The notes under the pieces: generated by a model
Database searches by the model: none
Seen by the model: the letters and a program-made list of their open reading frames with translations, nothing else
What the model was told of the DNA's origin: nothing
Source: Kitasatospora sp044457565
GTDB taxonomy: Bacteria > Actinomycetota > Actinomycetes > Streptomycetales > Streptomycetaceae
Assembly (NCBI RefSeq): GCF_044457565.1
Contig: NZ_JBITGZ010000011.1
Span: 62,001-126,000 of the forward strand
DNA: 64,000 nt
Reading direction: 5' to 3'
In this document: in pieces, positions 51,602 through 58,982 of the stretch
How positions within the stretch are numbered: the stretch's first letter is position 1
Layout: the number at the start of each line of letters is the position of its first letter
Translations under genes and position numbers: made by a program

Positions 51602-51633
51602 ACTGGTCTACACCACATGTGGTGTAGACCAGT
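51602..51633. promoter_or_regulatory. Perfect 32-bp palindrome of two DasR (dre) sites
   Basis: Half-site ACTGGTCTACACCACA (51602-51617) is followed by its exact inverse to 51633. Each half matches the dre consensus ACTGGTCTAGACCACT at 14 of 16 positions. It is placed to repress nagE2; glucosamine-6-phosphate relieves DasR. Confidence 0.88.
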
Positions 51634-51924
51634 TTTGTAGCACGGGTGGAGAAGGGGGGGAAGCCCTGAAAGCCGGGCCAGCGGCAAGTGCTATGAAATC
51701 GAAACCTTGTTGCGGAACGGCGATCATGAATAGTGCGGGCGATTGTGCTTTTGGCGATTTGCGCAACAAAATGCGGCCCCGGGCTCCGCTGCACCCCACC
51801 AGCGGGCCCCGACGGCCCCTGCCACCGGCGCCGCAGTCCGCGGCGCCGGGCCCGCCCCGCCCCGACGCTCGGCGGGAATGCGAAACGACTGTTCGTCCAG
51901 AGCCCTCAGCCCCATTCCGGACAA

Positions 51925-51964
51925 GCCGAAGGCCCCCGGACAACAGGGTCCGGGGGCCTTCGGC
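51925..51964. terminator. Strong 17-bp hairpin between nagE2 and the MIS gene
   Basis: GAAGGCCCCCGGAC (with GCC before it) pairs with GTCCGGGGGCCTTC around AACAGG. It is upstream of both divergent neighbours, so it would stop minus-strand transcripts coming from nagE1 across the mycothiol-enzyme gene. Confidence 0.7.
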
Positions 51965-52023
51965 GGGAGAATCGGCGCTAAAATCGAGTGCGAGAGTCCC
52001 GGTCCGGGTGATACAAGGTCTGC

Positions 52024-52788
52024 GTGACTGAGCATCTCTACTTCCCCACCCTGCTGCGGATGATTGACGAGCGGTCCGCCGCGTTCCGCGCCGCCGTCGC
52101 CGCGGCCCCCAGCCTCGACGCCGACGTCCCGTCCTGCCCGGGCTGGACGCTGTACGACCTGGCGAACCACCTCAGTGAGGGGGACCGCTTCTGGGCCTAC
52201 ATCGTGCTGAACACCGCGCCGGGCGACGAGCGGCCGAGCAAGGACGGGCTGGCGGCGCCCAGGGAGCGCGAGGCCCTCATAACCTGGCTGGCCGACTCGA
52301 CGGAGCAGCTGCTTACTGCTCTGCGCGAGGCCGGCCCGGACCGGGGCTGCTGGGCCTGGTGGGAGCCGCTGGCCTCGCCGCACACGGTGGCCGCCGTGGC
52401 CCGCCGCCGCGTCCCGGAGTCGCTGATCCACACCTACGACGCCCAGCTGGCCTCTGGTACCCCGCAGGAGCTGCCGACGACCGAGGCGGTCGACGCCATC
52501 GAGGAGTTCCTCGCCACCGTCTGCACCGGCACGGTCCCGTGGCGGGGCGAGCCCGCCACCATGGACTACCACGCAGCCGAGGCTGGCTCCTGGCGCCAGA
52601 CGGTGGACGCCGCCGGTTCCCGCTTCACCCGCCTCACCGCGGCGGAGGCCGCCGAGAGCAAGCCCACCGCCGCCATCTACGGCACGGCGAGCGAGATGGC
52701 CCTGCTCATGTACATGCGCATCCCGGCCGGCTCGCTGCGGATGGAGGGCGACGCCGACCTGCTCCAGCAGCTGCAGGACTGGGATTAA
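52024..52788 (+). CDS. Mycothiol-dependent maleylpyruvate-isomerase-family protein
   Basis: The 254-residue DinB-superfamily protein has the hallmark CPGWTLYDLANHLSEGDRFW and a mid-domain HTYDAQLA pair that bind divalent metal and mycothiol. Reactions in the family include maleylpyruvate isomerisation and thiol conjugation; which applies is not determinable. It starts at GTG 52024 and its TAA stop (52786-52788) is the target site of the IS element, so it survives intact. Confidence 0.82.
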   Translation: MTEHLYFPTLLRMIDERSAAFRAAVAAAPSLDADVPSCPGWTLYDLANHLSEGDRFWAYIVLNTAPGDERPSKDGLAAPREREALITWLADSTEQLLTALREAGPDRGCWAWWEPLASPHTVAAVARRRVPESLIHTYDAQLASGTPQELPTTEAVDAIEEFLATVCTGTVPWRGEPATMDYHAAEAGSWRQTVDAAGSRFTRLTAAEAAESKPTAAIYGTASEMALLMYMRIPAGSLRMEGDADLLQQLQDWD

Positions 52789-52806
52789 GACCGACCGGCA
52801 AATGGA

Positions 52807-53658
52807 TCACTTGAGGCGTCGGGTGGTGGGGCGGCCGTCCCAGCGGTAGCGGCTCGTCGAGCGTCGGATGAGCATGCGGAGCGTGACGAGAGTGGCGGCG
52901 AGGTAGAGGTAGAAGTCCACGACCTCGCCGCCCCTCTCGGTACAGCGACGGAGCTTTCCGTAGCCGTTCATCCACGAGTGGGTGCGTTCTACCACCCAGC
53001 GTTTTCCGGCTTGGATCGGGGCGGGCACGCCCTTGCGTGCGATCTCGGCAGTGAAGCCCAACCCGGCCATCAGCAGACGGGACTTGGCGCTGTCGTAGCC
53101 GCGGTCGAGGTTGACGTTGACGGTCTCCGGCATCGCGCCGGCCTGTTCCTTGGCCGCTGCCAGGGTGGGGCCGAGCAGGGGTGAATCGTGCCGGTCGGCC
53201 CCGTCGGAGACGATCCCGAGCGGGACACCACAGGCATCGGACGCGACGGAGCGTTTCAGCCCCTGCTTGCCCCGGTCCACCGGGGAGCGCCCGGCCTTGT
53301 CCCCACCGGACGGGGCCTTGGTGATGCAGCCGTCCACCGAGATCTCGCTCAGCCCGAGGCCGATCATGCGGTCGTAGGCCTCGAGTGCGAGGGCATGGAC
53401 CTTCTCGGATATCCCCAGTTCAGTCCACTGCTTGACGCGGCGCCGGATGGTCCGGTCGGAGCATCCGGCGCCAGCGATCCGTTCGTAGCCGGAGCCGTGG
53501 ACCAGCGCGAGCACGATGTACTCGAAGACGGTCCGGTCTGGAACGCGTCGCCGGTGACAACCCAGCGGATGGCTCTCGGCATATCCGTTCCGCACGGGCA
53601 GCAGAGCGGCGAATTGGTCCCACAGGGGTTCCAAAAGGCATGATGGGACCGCAGGCAC
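52807..53658 (-). CDS. IS5-family DDE transposase
   Basis: The 283-residue protein has an intact catalytic triad Asp109 (SVDGCITK), Asp185 (NLDRGYDSAK) and Glu224 (WVVERTHSWMNGYGKLRR). An N-terminal helix-turn-helix (SGYERIAGAGCSDRTIRRRV) precedes the catalytic core. GTG 53658 is preceded by GGAGGG, but start and ribosome site lie in the arm of a 13-bp stem that can mask them. It is a single complete frame, without the frameshift used by some IS5 groups. Confidence 0.9.
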   Translation of the reverse strand: MPAVPSCLLEPLWDQFAALLPVRNGYAESHPLGCHRRRVPDRTVFEYIVLALVHGSGYERIAGAGCSDRTIRRRVKQWTELGISEKVHALALEAYDRMIGLGLSEISVDGCITKAPSGGDKAGRSPVDRGKQGLKRSVASDACGVPLGIVSDGADRHDSPLLGPTLAAAKEQAGAMPETVNVNLDRGYDSAKSRLLMAGLGFTAEIARKGVPAPIQAGKRWVVERTHSWMNGYGKLRRCTERGGEVVDFYLYLAATLVTLRMLIRRSTSRYRWDGRPTTRRLK

Positions 53659-53718
53659 GAGCCCTCCGGCTGATCACTGAGCGTCAAGAACTCCATGATC
53701 ACTCAGGCTCGTGCCTGC
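53651..53718 (-). repeat. Inverted repeat able to sequester the transposase start
   Basis: GCAGGCACGAGCC (53651-53663, including the start codon) and GGCTCGTGCCTGC (53706-53718) form 13 perfect pairs with a 42-base loop. In mRNA reading in from outside the IS both arms are present and the start is masked; a transcript starting inside the loop would lack the 5' arm. Confidence 0.65.
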
Positions 53719-53768
53719 CTTGCGTTCGGGCCCGCCTGGGCTGCCCCACCCACCATTTGCCGGTCGGT

Positions 53769-55058
53769 CTAAGCCTTGGTCACATCCTCGACCTGGTCGT
53801 CGTCCTCCCGGCCGGGCGTCTTCAGATTGAATTTGACGATGATGAACCGGAACAGCGCGTAGTAGACGAGGGCGAAGCAGGCCCCGATCGGCAGGATCAG
53901 CCAGGGCTTGGTGGCCAGCCCCCAGTTGATCACGTAGTCGATCAGGCCGGCCGAGAAGCTGAAGCCGTCATGCACCCCCAGCCCCCAGGTCACCGCCATC
54001 GACGCACCCGTCAGCAGCGCGTGCACCGCGTACAGCGCCGGCGCGATGTAGGCGAAGGAGTACTCGACCGGCTCCGTCACACCCGTCACGAACGACGTCA
54101 GACCCACCGACAGCATCAGGCCGTAGATCTCCTTGCGGCGGTGCGGCTTCGCCGAGTGCGCGATCGCCATCGCCGCCGCCGGCAGCGCGAACATCATGAT
54201 CGGGAAGAAGCCCGACTGGAACTGCCCCGCCGTCGGATCACCTGCCAGGAAGCGCGGGATGTCACCGTGCACCAGCATGCCGTCCGGCTTGGTGAAGCTG
54301 CCGAACTGGAACCAGACGAATGTGTTCAGCAGCTGGTGCATGCCGATCAGCAGCAGCACCCGGTTCGCCACGCCGAAGACCCCCGCCCCACCCGACCCCA
54401 GATCCACCAGCCACTGACTGAAGTCCGTCATGGCCCGCCCGATCGGCGGCCACACCCACACGCAGAGACAGGCGAACAGCATCCCCACCAGTGCGGTGAT
54501 CATCGGCACCAGGCGGCGCCCGTTGAAGAAGCCGAGCCAGTCGACCAGCCTCGTCCGGTGGAAGCGCACCCACAGCCAGGCCGACATCAACCCGATCAGA
54601 ATCCCGCCCAGCACGCCCGGGTTCTGGTACACCGCGAGCGAACCCTTCGCCGAACTGAGATCCACGCACTGGTCACCGACCAGCACCGTCGGCAGCTCGC
54701 ACTTCTCCGGGAAGGCCCGGAGCACCGCGAAGTAGACGAGGAAGCCCACCACCGCCGCGAGCGCCGTCGATCCGTCCGACTTCTTCGCCATGCCGATCGC
54801 GACGCCGATGCAGAACAGCAGCGGCAGACCCAGCGCCGAGTCCAGCAGCGCCCCACCCGCCGCCGCGAACACCTTCGCGACCCTGTCCCACCCCAGACCG
54901 TCCGCACCGAACACATCCGGCTGGCCGAGCCGGTTCAGGATGCCCGCCGCCGGCAGTACCGCCACCGGCAGCTGGAGGCTGCGGCCCATCTTCTGGAGGC
55001 CGCCGTAGAAGGAGTGCCACCATACGGTCCGTGGTGCCGTGGCGCCCGCCGAACTCAT
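53769..55058 (-). CDS. nagE1: PTS glucose-family EIIC, NagE1-like
   Basis: The 429-residue EIIC has LQLPVAVLPAAGILNRLGQ, GFFNGRRLVPMI and TGVTEPVEYSF, closely related to NagE2 with an extra loop (CELPTVLVGDQCVDL). It is the second permease of the nagF-nagE1-nagE2 group. Its stop TAG is made of TA from the target plus G from the inserted IS; before insertion it would have been TAA. ATG 55058 follows GGAGGG; ATG 55061 is an alternative. It is divergent from nagF, with one DasR-type site between. Confidence 0.88.
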   Translation of the reverse strand: MSSAGATAPRTVWWHSFYGGLQKMGRSLQLPVAVLPAAGILNRLGQPDVFGADGLGWDRVAKVFAAAGGALLDSALGLPLLFCIGVAIGMAKKSDGSTALAAVVGFLVYFAVLRAFPEKCELPTVLVGDQCVDLSSAKGSLAVYQNPGVLGGILIGLMSAWLWVRFHRTRLVDWLGFFNGRRLVPMITALVGMLFACLCVWVWPPIGRAMTDFSQWLVDLGSGGAGVFGVANRVLLLIGMHQLLNTFVWFQFGSFTKPDGMLVHGDIPRFLAGDPTAGQFQSGFFPIMMFALPAAAMAIAHSAKPHRRKEIYGLMLSVGLTSFVTGVTEPVEYSFAYIAPALYAVHALLTGASMAVTWGLGVHDGFSFSAGLIDYVINWGLATKPWLILPIGACFALVYYALFRFIIVKFNLKTPGREDDDQVEDVTKA

Positions 55059-55157
55059 CATCGCCCTCCGAGAGCAGTGCCCGTCGACCGGCGGACCGGT
55101 CGCGGCGGGAATCCGGAACGGTCGGGGCACTTCCCGCGTTCACCGGAGTGCACATAT

Positions 55158-55173
55158 ATTGGTTTAGACCACT
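55158..55173. promoter_or_regulatory. DasR (dre) site in the nagE1/nagF divergent region
   Basis: ATTGGTTTAGACCACT matches the dre consensus at 14 of 16 positions. It lies 100 bp upstream of the nagE1 start and about 330 bp before nagF. Confidence 0.8.
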
Positions 55174-55501
55174 CTATTGGTGCAGGGCTGCGCGCGACCG
55201 GGGCCGAAGTCCCCGCTGATCGTCATCCTCGGGTGGAGATCCAGAGCGTGCGCGCGGAAATGGGCCAAACGTGGACTAACGTGGCATACCGGTTGCTCTC
55301 GGGTGAAGCTGGTCGCGCAACCGCCACCGCACGGCACCACGGCAAGGCGCGGCACGACGCCACCGCACCGCACCACGCCGCAGCACGGCACCACGCCACC
55401 ACCGCTGAACCCGGGTCAGCACCGGAAGCAACCCACGGCAACAGGGCAGGACGGCACCCGGCACAACAGCCGGACGCGCCGAGACAGAGGGAGAAAGACA
55501 C
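55174..55501. other. Gene-free leader of nagF
   Basis: About 330 bp with no convincing gene. The middle (55330-55410) is imperfect CACGGCACCACG-type low complexity. Near the end GGGAGAAAGA provides the nagF ribosome site. Confidence 0.5.
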
Positions 55502-55735
55502 ATGGCCAGCAAGGCTGAGAAGATCGTCGCCGGTCTCGGCGGTATCGAGAACATCGAAGAGGTCGAGGGCTGCATCACCCGCCTGCGCACCGAGGTCAAG
55601 GACGCCTCCCTCGTCGACGAAGCCGCCCTCAAGGCCGCCGGCGCCCACGGCGTCGTCAAGATGGGCACCGCCATCCAGGTCGTCATCGGCACCGACGCCG
55701 ACCCCATCGCCGCCGACATCGAAGACATGATGTGA
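55502..55735 (+). CDS. nagF: PTS EIIB component for N-acetylglucosamine
   Basis: The 77-residue single EIIB domain carries the phosphorylated Cys in EVEGCITRLRTEVKD and the C-terminal IGTDADPIAADI. It passes phosphate from EIIA (Crr, encoded elsewhere) to GlcNAc entering through NagE2. The short length and separate gene are the Streptomyces arrangement. ATG 55502 follows AGGGAGAAAGA. Confidence 0.93.
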   Translation: MASKAEKIVAGLGGIENIEEVEGCITRLRTEVKDASLVDEAALKAAGAHGVVKMGTAIQVVIGTDADPIAADIEDMM

Positions 55736-55878
55736 CCTGAACCCCCGGTCGCCCCACGGCCCGCGCGGCGGCACCCCCGCCACGCGGGCCTCACCCGCCC
55801 CCACCGCCGCACGGGCCGCGCCCGCCCGCAACACCGGCACGCCCACCACGTGACCAGGACCGACTACGCTCGGACCCT

Positions 55879-56604
<726 letters not shown>

Positions 56605-56813
56605 CACCCCCGATCGCGCCGGCCCGGCCCGAGGTCAGACGGACCGCCGGACCGACCGCTCACCGGCGAACCCGGTACCGGGCTCCGGACCACGGCTGCT
56701 GTACAGGCCGGGCCCGGAGCCCGTACCGTTCCCCGCACCAACACCGCGGAGGGAACCATCGGCCCATCACCGGACGTTCCCTCCACCGGAACCCGCTCAC
56801 CCAGGAGGACCGG

Positions 56814-57203
56814 ATGCCCCACAGCATCGCCCGCCCCGCCACCCTCGCCGTGGCAGCGCTCATCGCCGTCCTCCCGCTCAGCGTGGTCAGCTGCTCCGCC
56901 GCCCAGAAGGCACTGGACTGCGGCAACACCGCCATCAAGATCACCAGCGACATCAGCGACGTCACCAACGCCTTCAACAACGCGAGCAACGACGCCGCAG
57001 CCGCCGGGCAGTCCCTGCAGAACCTCAAGAACGACCTCGACCAGCTCGGCAAGAACTCCAAGAACACCGACGTCGCCCAGGCCATCACCGACCTCAACAC
57101 CCAGGTCAACAAGATCCAGCAGGCCGTCGACGCCAAGCAGGTCCCCGACCTCAAGCCCCTCGGCGACGCCGCCGGCAACCTCACCAAGGTCTGCACCGGC
57201 TGA
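56814..57203 (+). CDS. Small secreted lipoprotein-like protein
   Basis: The 129-residue protein has a signal peptide ending in a lipobox VVSC (Cys27), then a mostly helical region with coiled-coil spacing (SLQNLKNDLDQLGKNSKNTD) and three Cys in all. No family function is known to me. It is encoded between rph and rdgB with a long GC-rich leader. Confidence 0.7.
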   Translation: MPHSIARPATLAVAALIAVLPLSVVSCSAAQKALDCGNTAIKITSDISDVTNAFNNASNDAAAAGQSLQNLKNDLDQLGKNSKNTDVAQAITDLNTQVNKIQQAVDAKQVPDLKPLGDAAGNLTKVCTG

Positions 57204-57269
57204 CCGCCTCGGCCACGGCCCCTCGGCCACGGCCCCTCGGCCACGGCCCCCTTGGCTAGGGTTGGCCCC

Positions 57270-57878
57270 ATGAGCACCCGACGACTCGTCCTCGCCACCC
57301 GAAACCAGCACAAGGTCGCCGAACTGCGCGCCATCCTCGGCGACGCAGGGCTGGACGTCGAACTGGTCGGCGCCGACGCCTACCCCGAGATCCCCGACGT
57401 CCCCGAGACCGGCGTCACCTTCGCCGAGAACGCCCTCCTCAAGGCCCACGCCCTCGCCAAGGCCACCGGCCTGCCCGCCGTCGCCGACGACTCCGGCCTC
57501 TGCGTGGACGTCCTCAACGGCGCCCCCGGCATCTTCTCCGCCCGCTGGGCCGGCAAGCACGGCGACGACCGCGCCAACCTCGACCTGCTGCTCGCCCAGC
57601 TCTCCGACATCGCCCCCGAACACCGCGGCGCCCACTTCCGCTGCGCCGCCGCCGTCGCCCTCCCCGACGGCACCGAACGCGTCGTCGAGGGCCGCCTGCC
57701 GGGCGAACTGCGCACCGCCCCCTCCGGCGACGGCGGCTTCGGCTACGACCCGATCCTCCAGCCCCTCGGCGAGACCCGGACCTGCGCCGAACTCACCGCC
57801 GACGAGAAGAACGCCATCAGCCACCGCGGCCAGGCCTTCCGCGCCCTCGCGCCCCTCGTCCGCGACCTCCTCGCCTGA
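57270..57878 (+). CDS. rdgB: Non-canonical purine NTP pyrophosphatase (RdgB/HAM1)
   Basis: The 202-residue protein has LATRNQHKVAEL, VADDSGLCVDVLNGAPGIFS and SGDGGFGYDPIL, with the ISHRGQAF C-terminal motif. It hydrolyses dITP, XTP and related nucleotides to keep them out of DNA and RNA. ATG 57270 is the correct start (MSTRR); upstream in-frame codons lack support. It is followed by a very strong terminator and a tRNA gene. Confidence 0.95.
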   Translation: MSTRRLVLATRNQHKVAELRAILGDAGLDVELVGADAYPEIPDVPETGVTFAENALLKAHALAKATGLPAVADDSGLCVDVLNGAPGIFSARWAGKHGDDRANLDLLLAQLSDIAPEHRGAHFRCAAAVALPDGTERVVEGRLPGELRTAPSGDGGFGYDPILQPLGETRTCAELTADEKNAISHRGQAFRALAPLVRDLLA

Positions 57879-57894
57879 CGGGTCGTCCGGGCGC

Positions 57895-57942
57895 AATGAA
57901 GGGCCCGCCCCGGAGAAGATCTCCGGGGACGGGCCCTTCATT
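57895..57942. terminator. Bidirectional terminator between rdgB and tRNA-Leu
   Basis: AATGAAGGGCCCG-CCCCGGAGA and its complement (TCTCCGGGG, CGGGCCCTTCATT) form a stem of about 22 pairs with one unpaired A, around an AGA loop. It stops rdgB transcription and, on the other strand, the tRNA transcript. Confidence 0.88.
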
Positions 57943-57953
57943 TCTTAGGCAAG

Positions 57954-58038
57954 TGCGGCCGAAGGGATTCGAACCCTCACGGGTGCAAGACCCACTGGCA
58001 CCTAAAGCCAGGGCGGCTGCCAATTACGCCACGGCCGC
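57954..58038 (-). tRNA. tRNA-Leu (anticodon UAG)
   Basis: An 85-nt gene read on the minus strand. The acceptor stem is GCGGCCG/CGGCCGC with discriminator A, the anticodon loop is TTTAGGT within stem CTGGC/GCCAG, a long class-II variable arm (TGGGTCTTGCACCC) is present, and the T-arm has GTTCGAATC. CCA is not encoded. It reads CUA/CUG leucine codons and is not bldA (UAA). Confidence 0.95.
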
Positions 58039-58049
58039 ATGTCGCCAGT

Positions 58050-58760
58050 CTAAGGCTTCTGCTGCTCCAGGGACACCGTCATTTGCCTCTGTGGCGGCAC
58101 GGTGGGTGCGGCTGCGAGGGCGGAGCGCTTGTTCTTGTTCCTTCCACAGTAGGTGTCGGTGATGGCGTGGCAGTTCGGGCAGAGCAGTCGGAGGTTGCCG
58201 GGGCGGTTGTCCGACCAGTCCCCGTTGATGTGGTCCACCTCGAGGGTGAGCGGACGACCGCGCCACTCGGGCCCGATGTCACAGCCCTCGCAGATGTCCG
58301 GTCGACCGAGTTCGGCCAGGGCACGCCGGATCCTGCTGCCAGGGATTCGTTTGGCCTCCCTTGGGCGTTGCACCAGCAGTTCTTCGGGTCGGAGTTTGGT
58401 GGGGAACTTCTTTCCCCGGTTGTGCGCCTGGCCGGTGAAGTGTGAAGTATCGATCCCGAACGCCTTGATGCGTCGCCCGGTATGGGCCTGGGTGCCACCG
58501 GCCTGACGTTGCTGGAGGTGGCGGACGACGCCCGCCACGCTCTGCGAGGCTGCGACGGCCTCCTGCGGCAACTCCTTCGTGTAGACCGTGCCGGCCTGCC
58601 GGAAGTGCGAGTTGTCGATCGCGCAGGCGGTGAGCTTGCGGCGAAGGTACCGGCGGTTGTAGCGGTCAGGCTCGCGGCCGAGCGAGACCAGAGCCTCATC
58701 AAGCGTTGTGGCCGCTGCTGCAGCCTTCTTCAGTGCGTCATGGGTGTAGTTGAGCTGCAA
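58050..58760 (-). CDS. HNH endonuclease-like protein
   Basis: The 236-residue protein has two short helical repeats, each ending in an SHF motif (DNSHFRQ and DTSHFTG), and a C-terminal HNH domain with zinc Cys pairs CEGC and CPNC and core LEVDHINGDWSDNRPGNLRL, then CRNK-type basic end. It probably nicks double-stranded DNA. A TTG start at 58760 follows GGAGGAA. It lies beside the tRNA, a common site for mobile genes, but no integrase is seen. Confidence 0.82.
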   Translation of the reverse strand: MQLNYTHDALKKAAAAATTLDEALVSLGREPDRYNRRYLRRKLTACAIDNSHFRQAGTVYTKELPQEAVAASQSVAGVVRHLQQRQAGGTQAHTGRRIKAFGIDTSHFTGQAHNRGKKFPTKLRPEELLVQRPREAKRIPGSRIRRALAELGRPDICEGCDIGPEWRGRPLTLEVDHINGDWSDNRPGNLRLLCPNCHAITDTYCGRNKNKRSALAAAPTVPPQRQMTVSLEQQKP

Positions 58761-58866
58761 GGTGTTCCTCCGGGCCGTGGTCGTGCGCCCGTCCCCCGTT
58801 CGTTGAACGAGGGGGAGGGGGTGGAGGTCACGGGGTGACGGGGGAGTGAGGGGGAATCTTTGCCAA

Positions 58867-58910
58867 TTGGTACAGACCTATTGACCTGCATGGTTCAGAC
58901 CACATAGCTT
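58867..58910 (+). promoter_or_regulatory. Chitinase promoter with direct repeats of DasR-like sites
   Basis: TTGGTACAGACC (58867-58878) and ATGGTTCAGACC (58890-58901) are the paired 12-bp repeats typical of Streptomyces chitinase promoters, related to dre sites. A -35-like TTGACC (58881-58886) and a -10-like TAGCTT (58905-58910) are 18 bp apart, so the second repeat lies within the promoter spacer and would block polymerase when bound. Confidence 0.78.
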
Positions 58911-58982
58911 CGGCGGCAATCTTGTATCCCCACGTGCGCGCTCCCCACAGGCGTGTGCCGACACTCTCTCCTGGAGGACCGA

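Larger units (their letters stand above)
52789..53769. mobile_element. IS5-family insertion sequence (981 bp)
   Basis: Terminal inverted repeats GACCGACCGGCAAATGG (52789-52805) and its exact complement (53753-53769) bracket one DDE transposase gene. A TAA flanks both ends (52786-52788 and 53770-53772), as a 3-bp target duplication. Precise ends and an intact transposase indicate a young, possibly active insertion. It separates nagE1 from a mycothiol-type enzyme gene, and both keep full reading frames. Confidence 0.92.

Noticed and set aside
58050..58760. Integrative element at tRNA-Leu
   Set aside because: The HNH gene lies next to the tRNA, but there is no integrase, no excisionase and no duplicated tRNA 3' end in the window.
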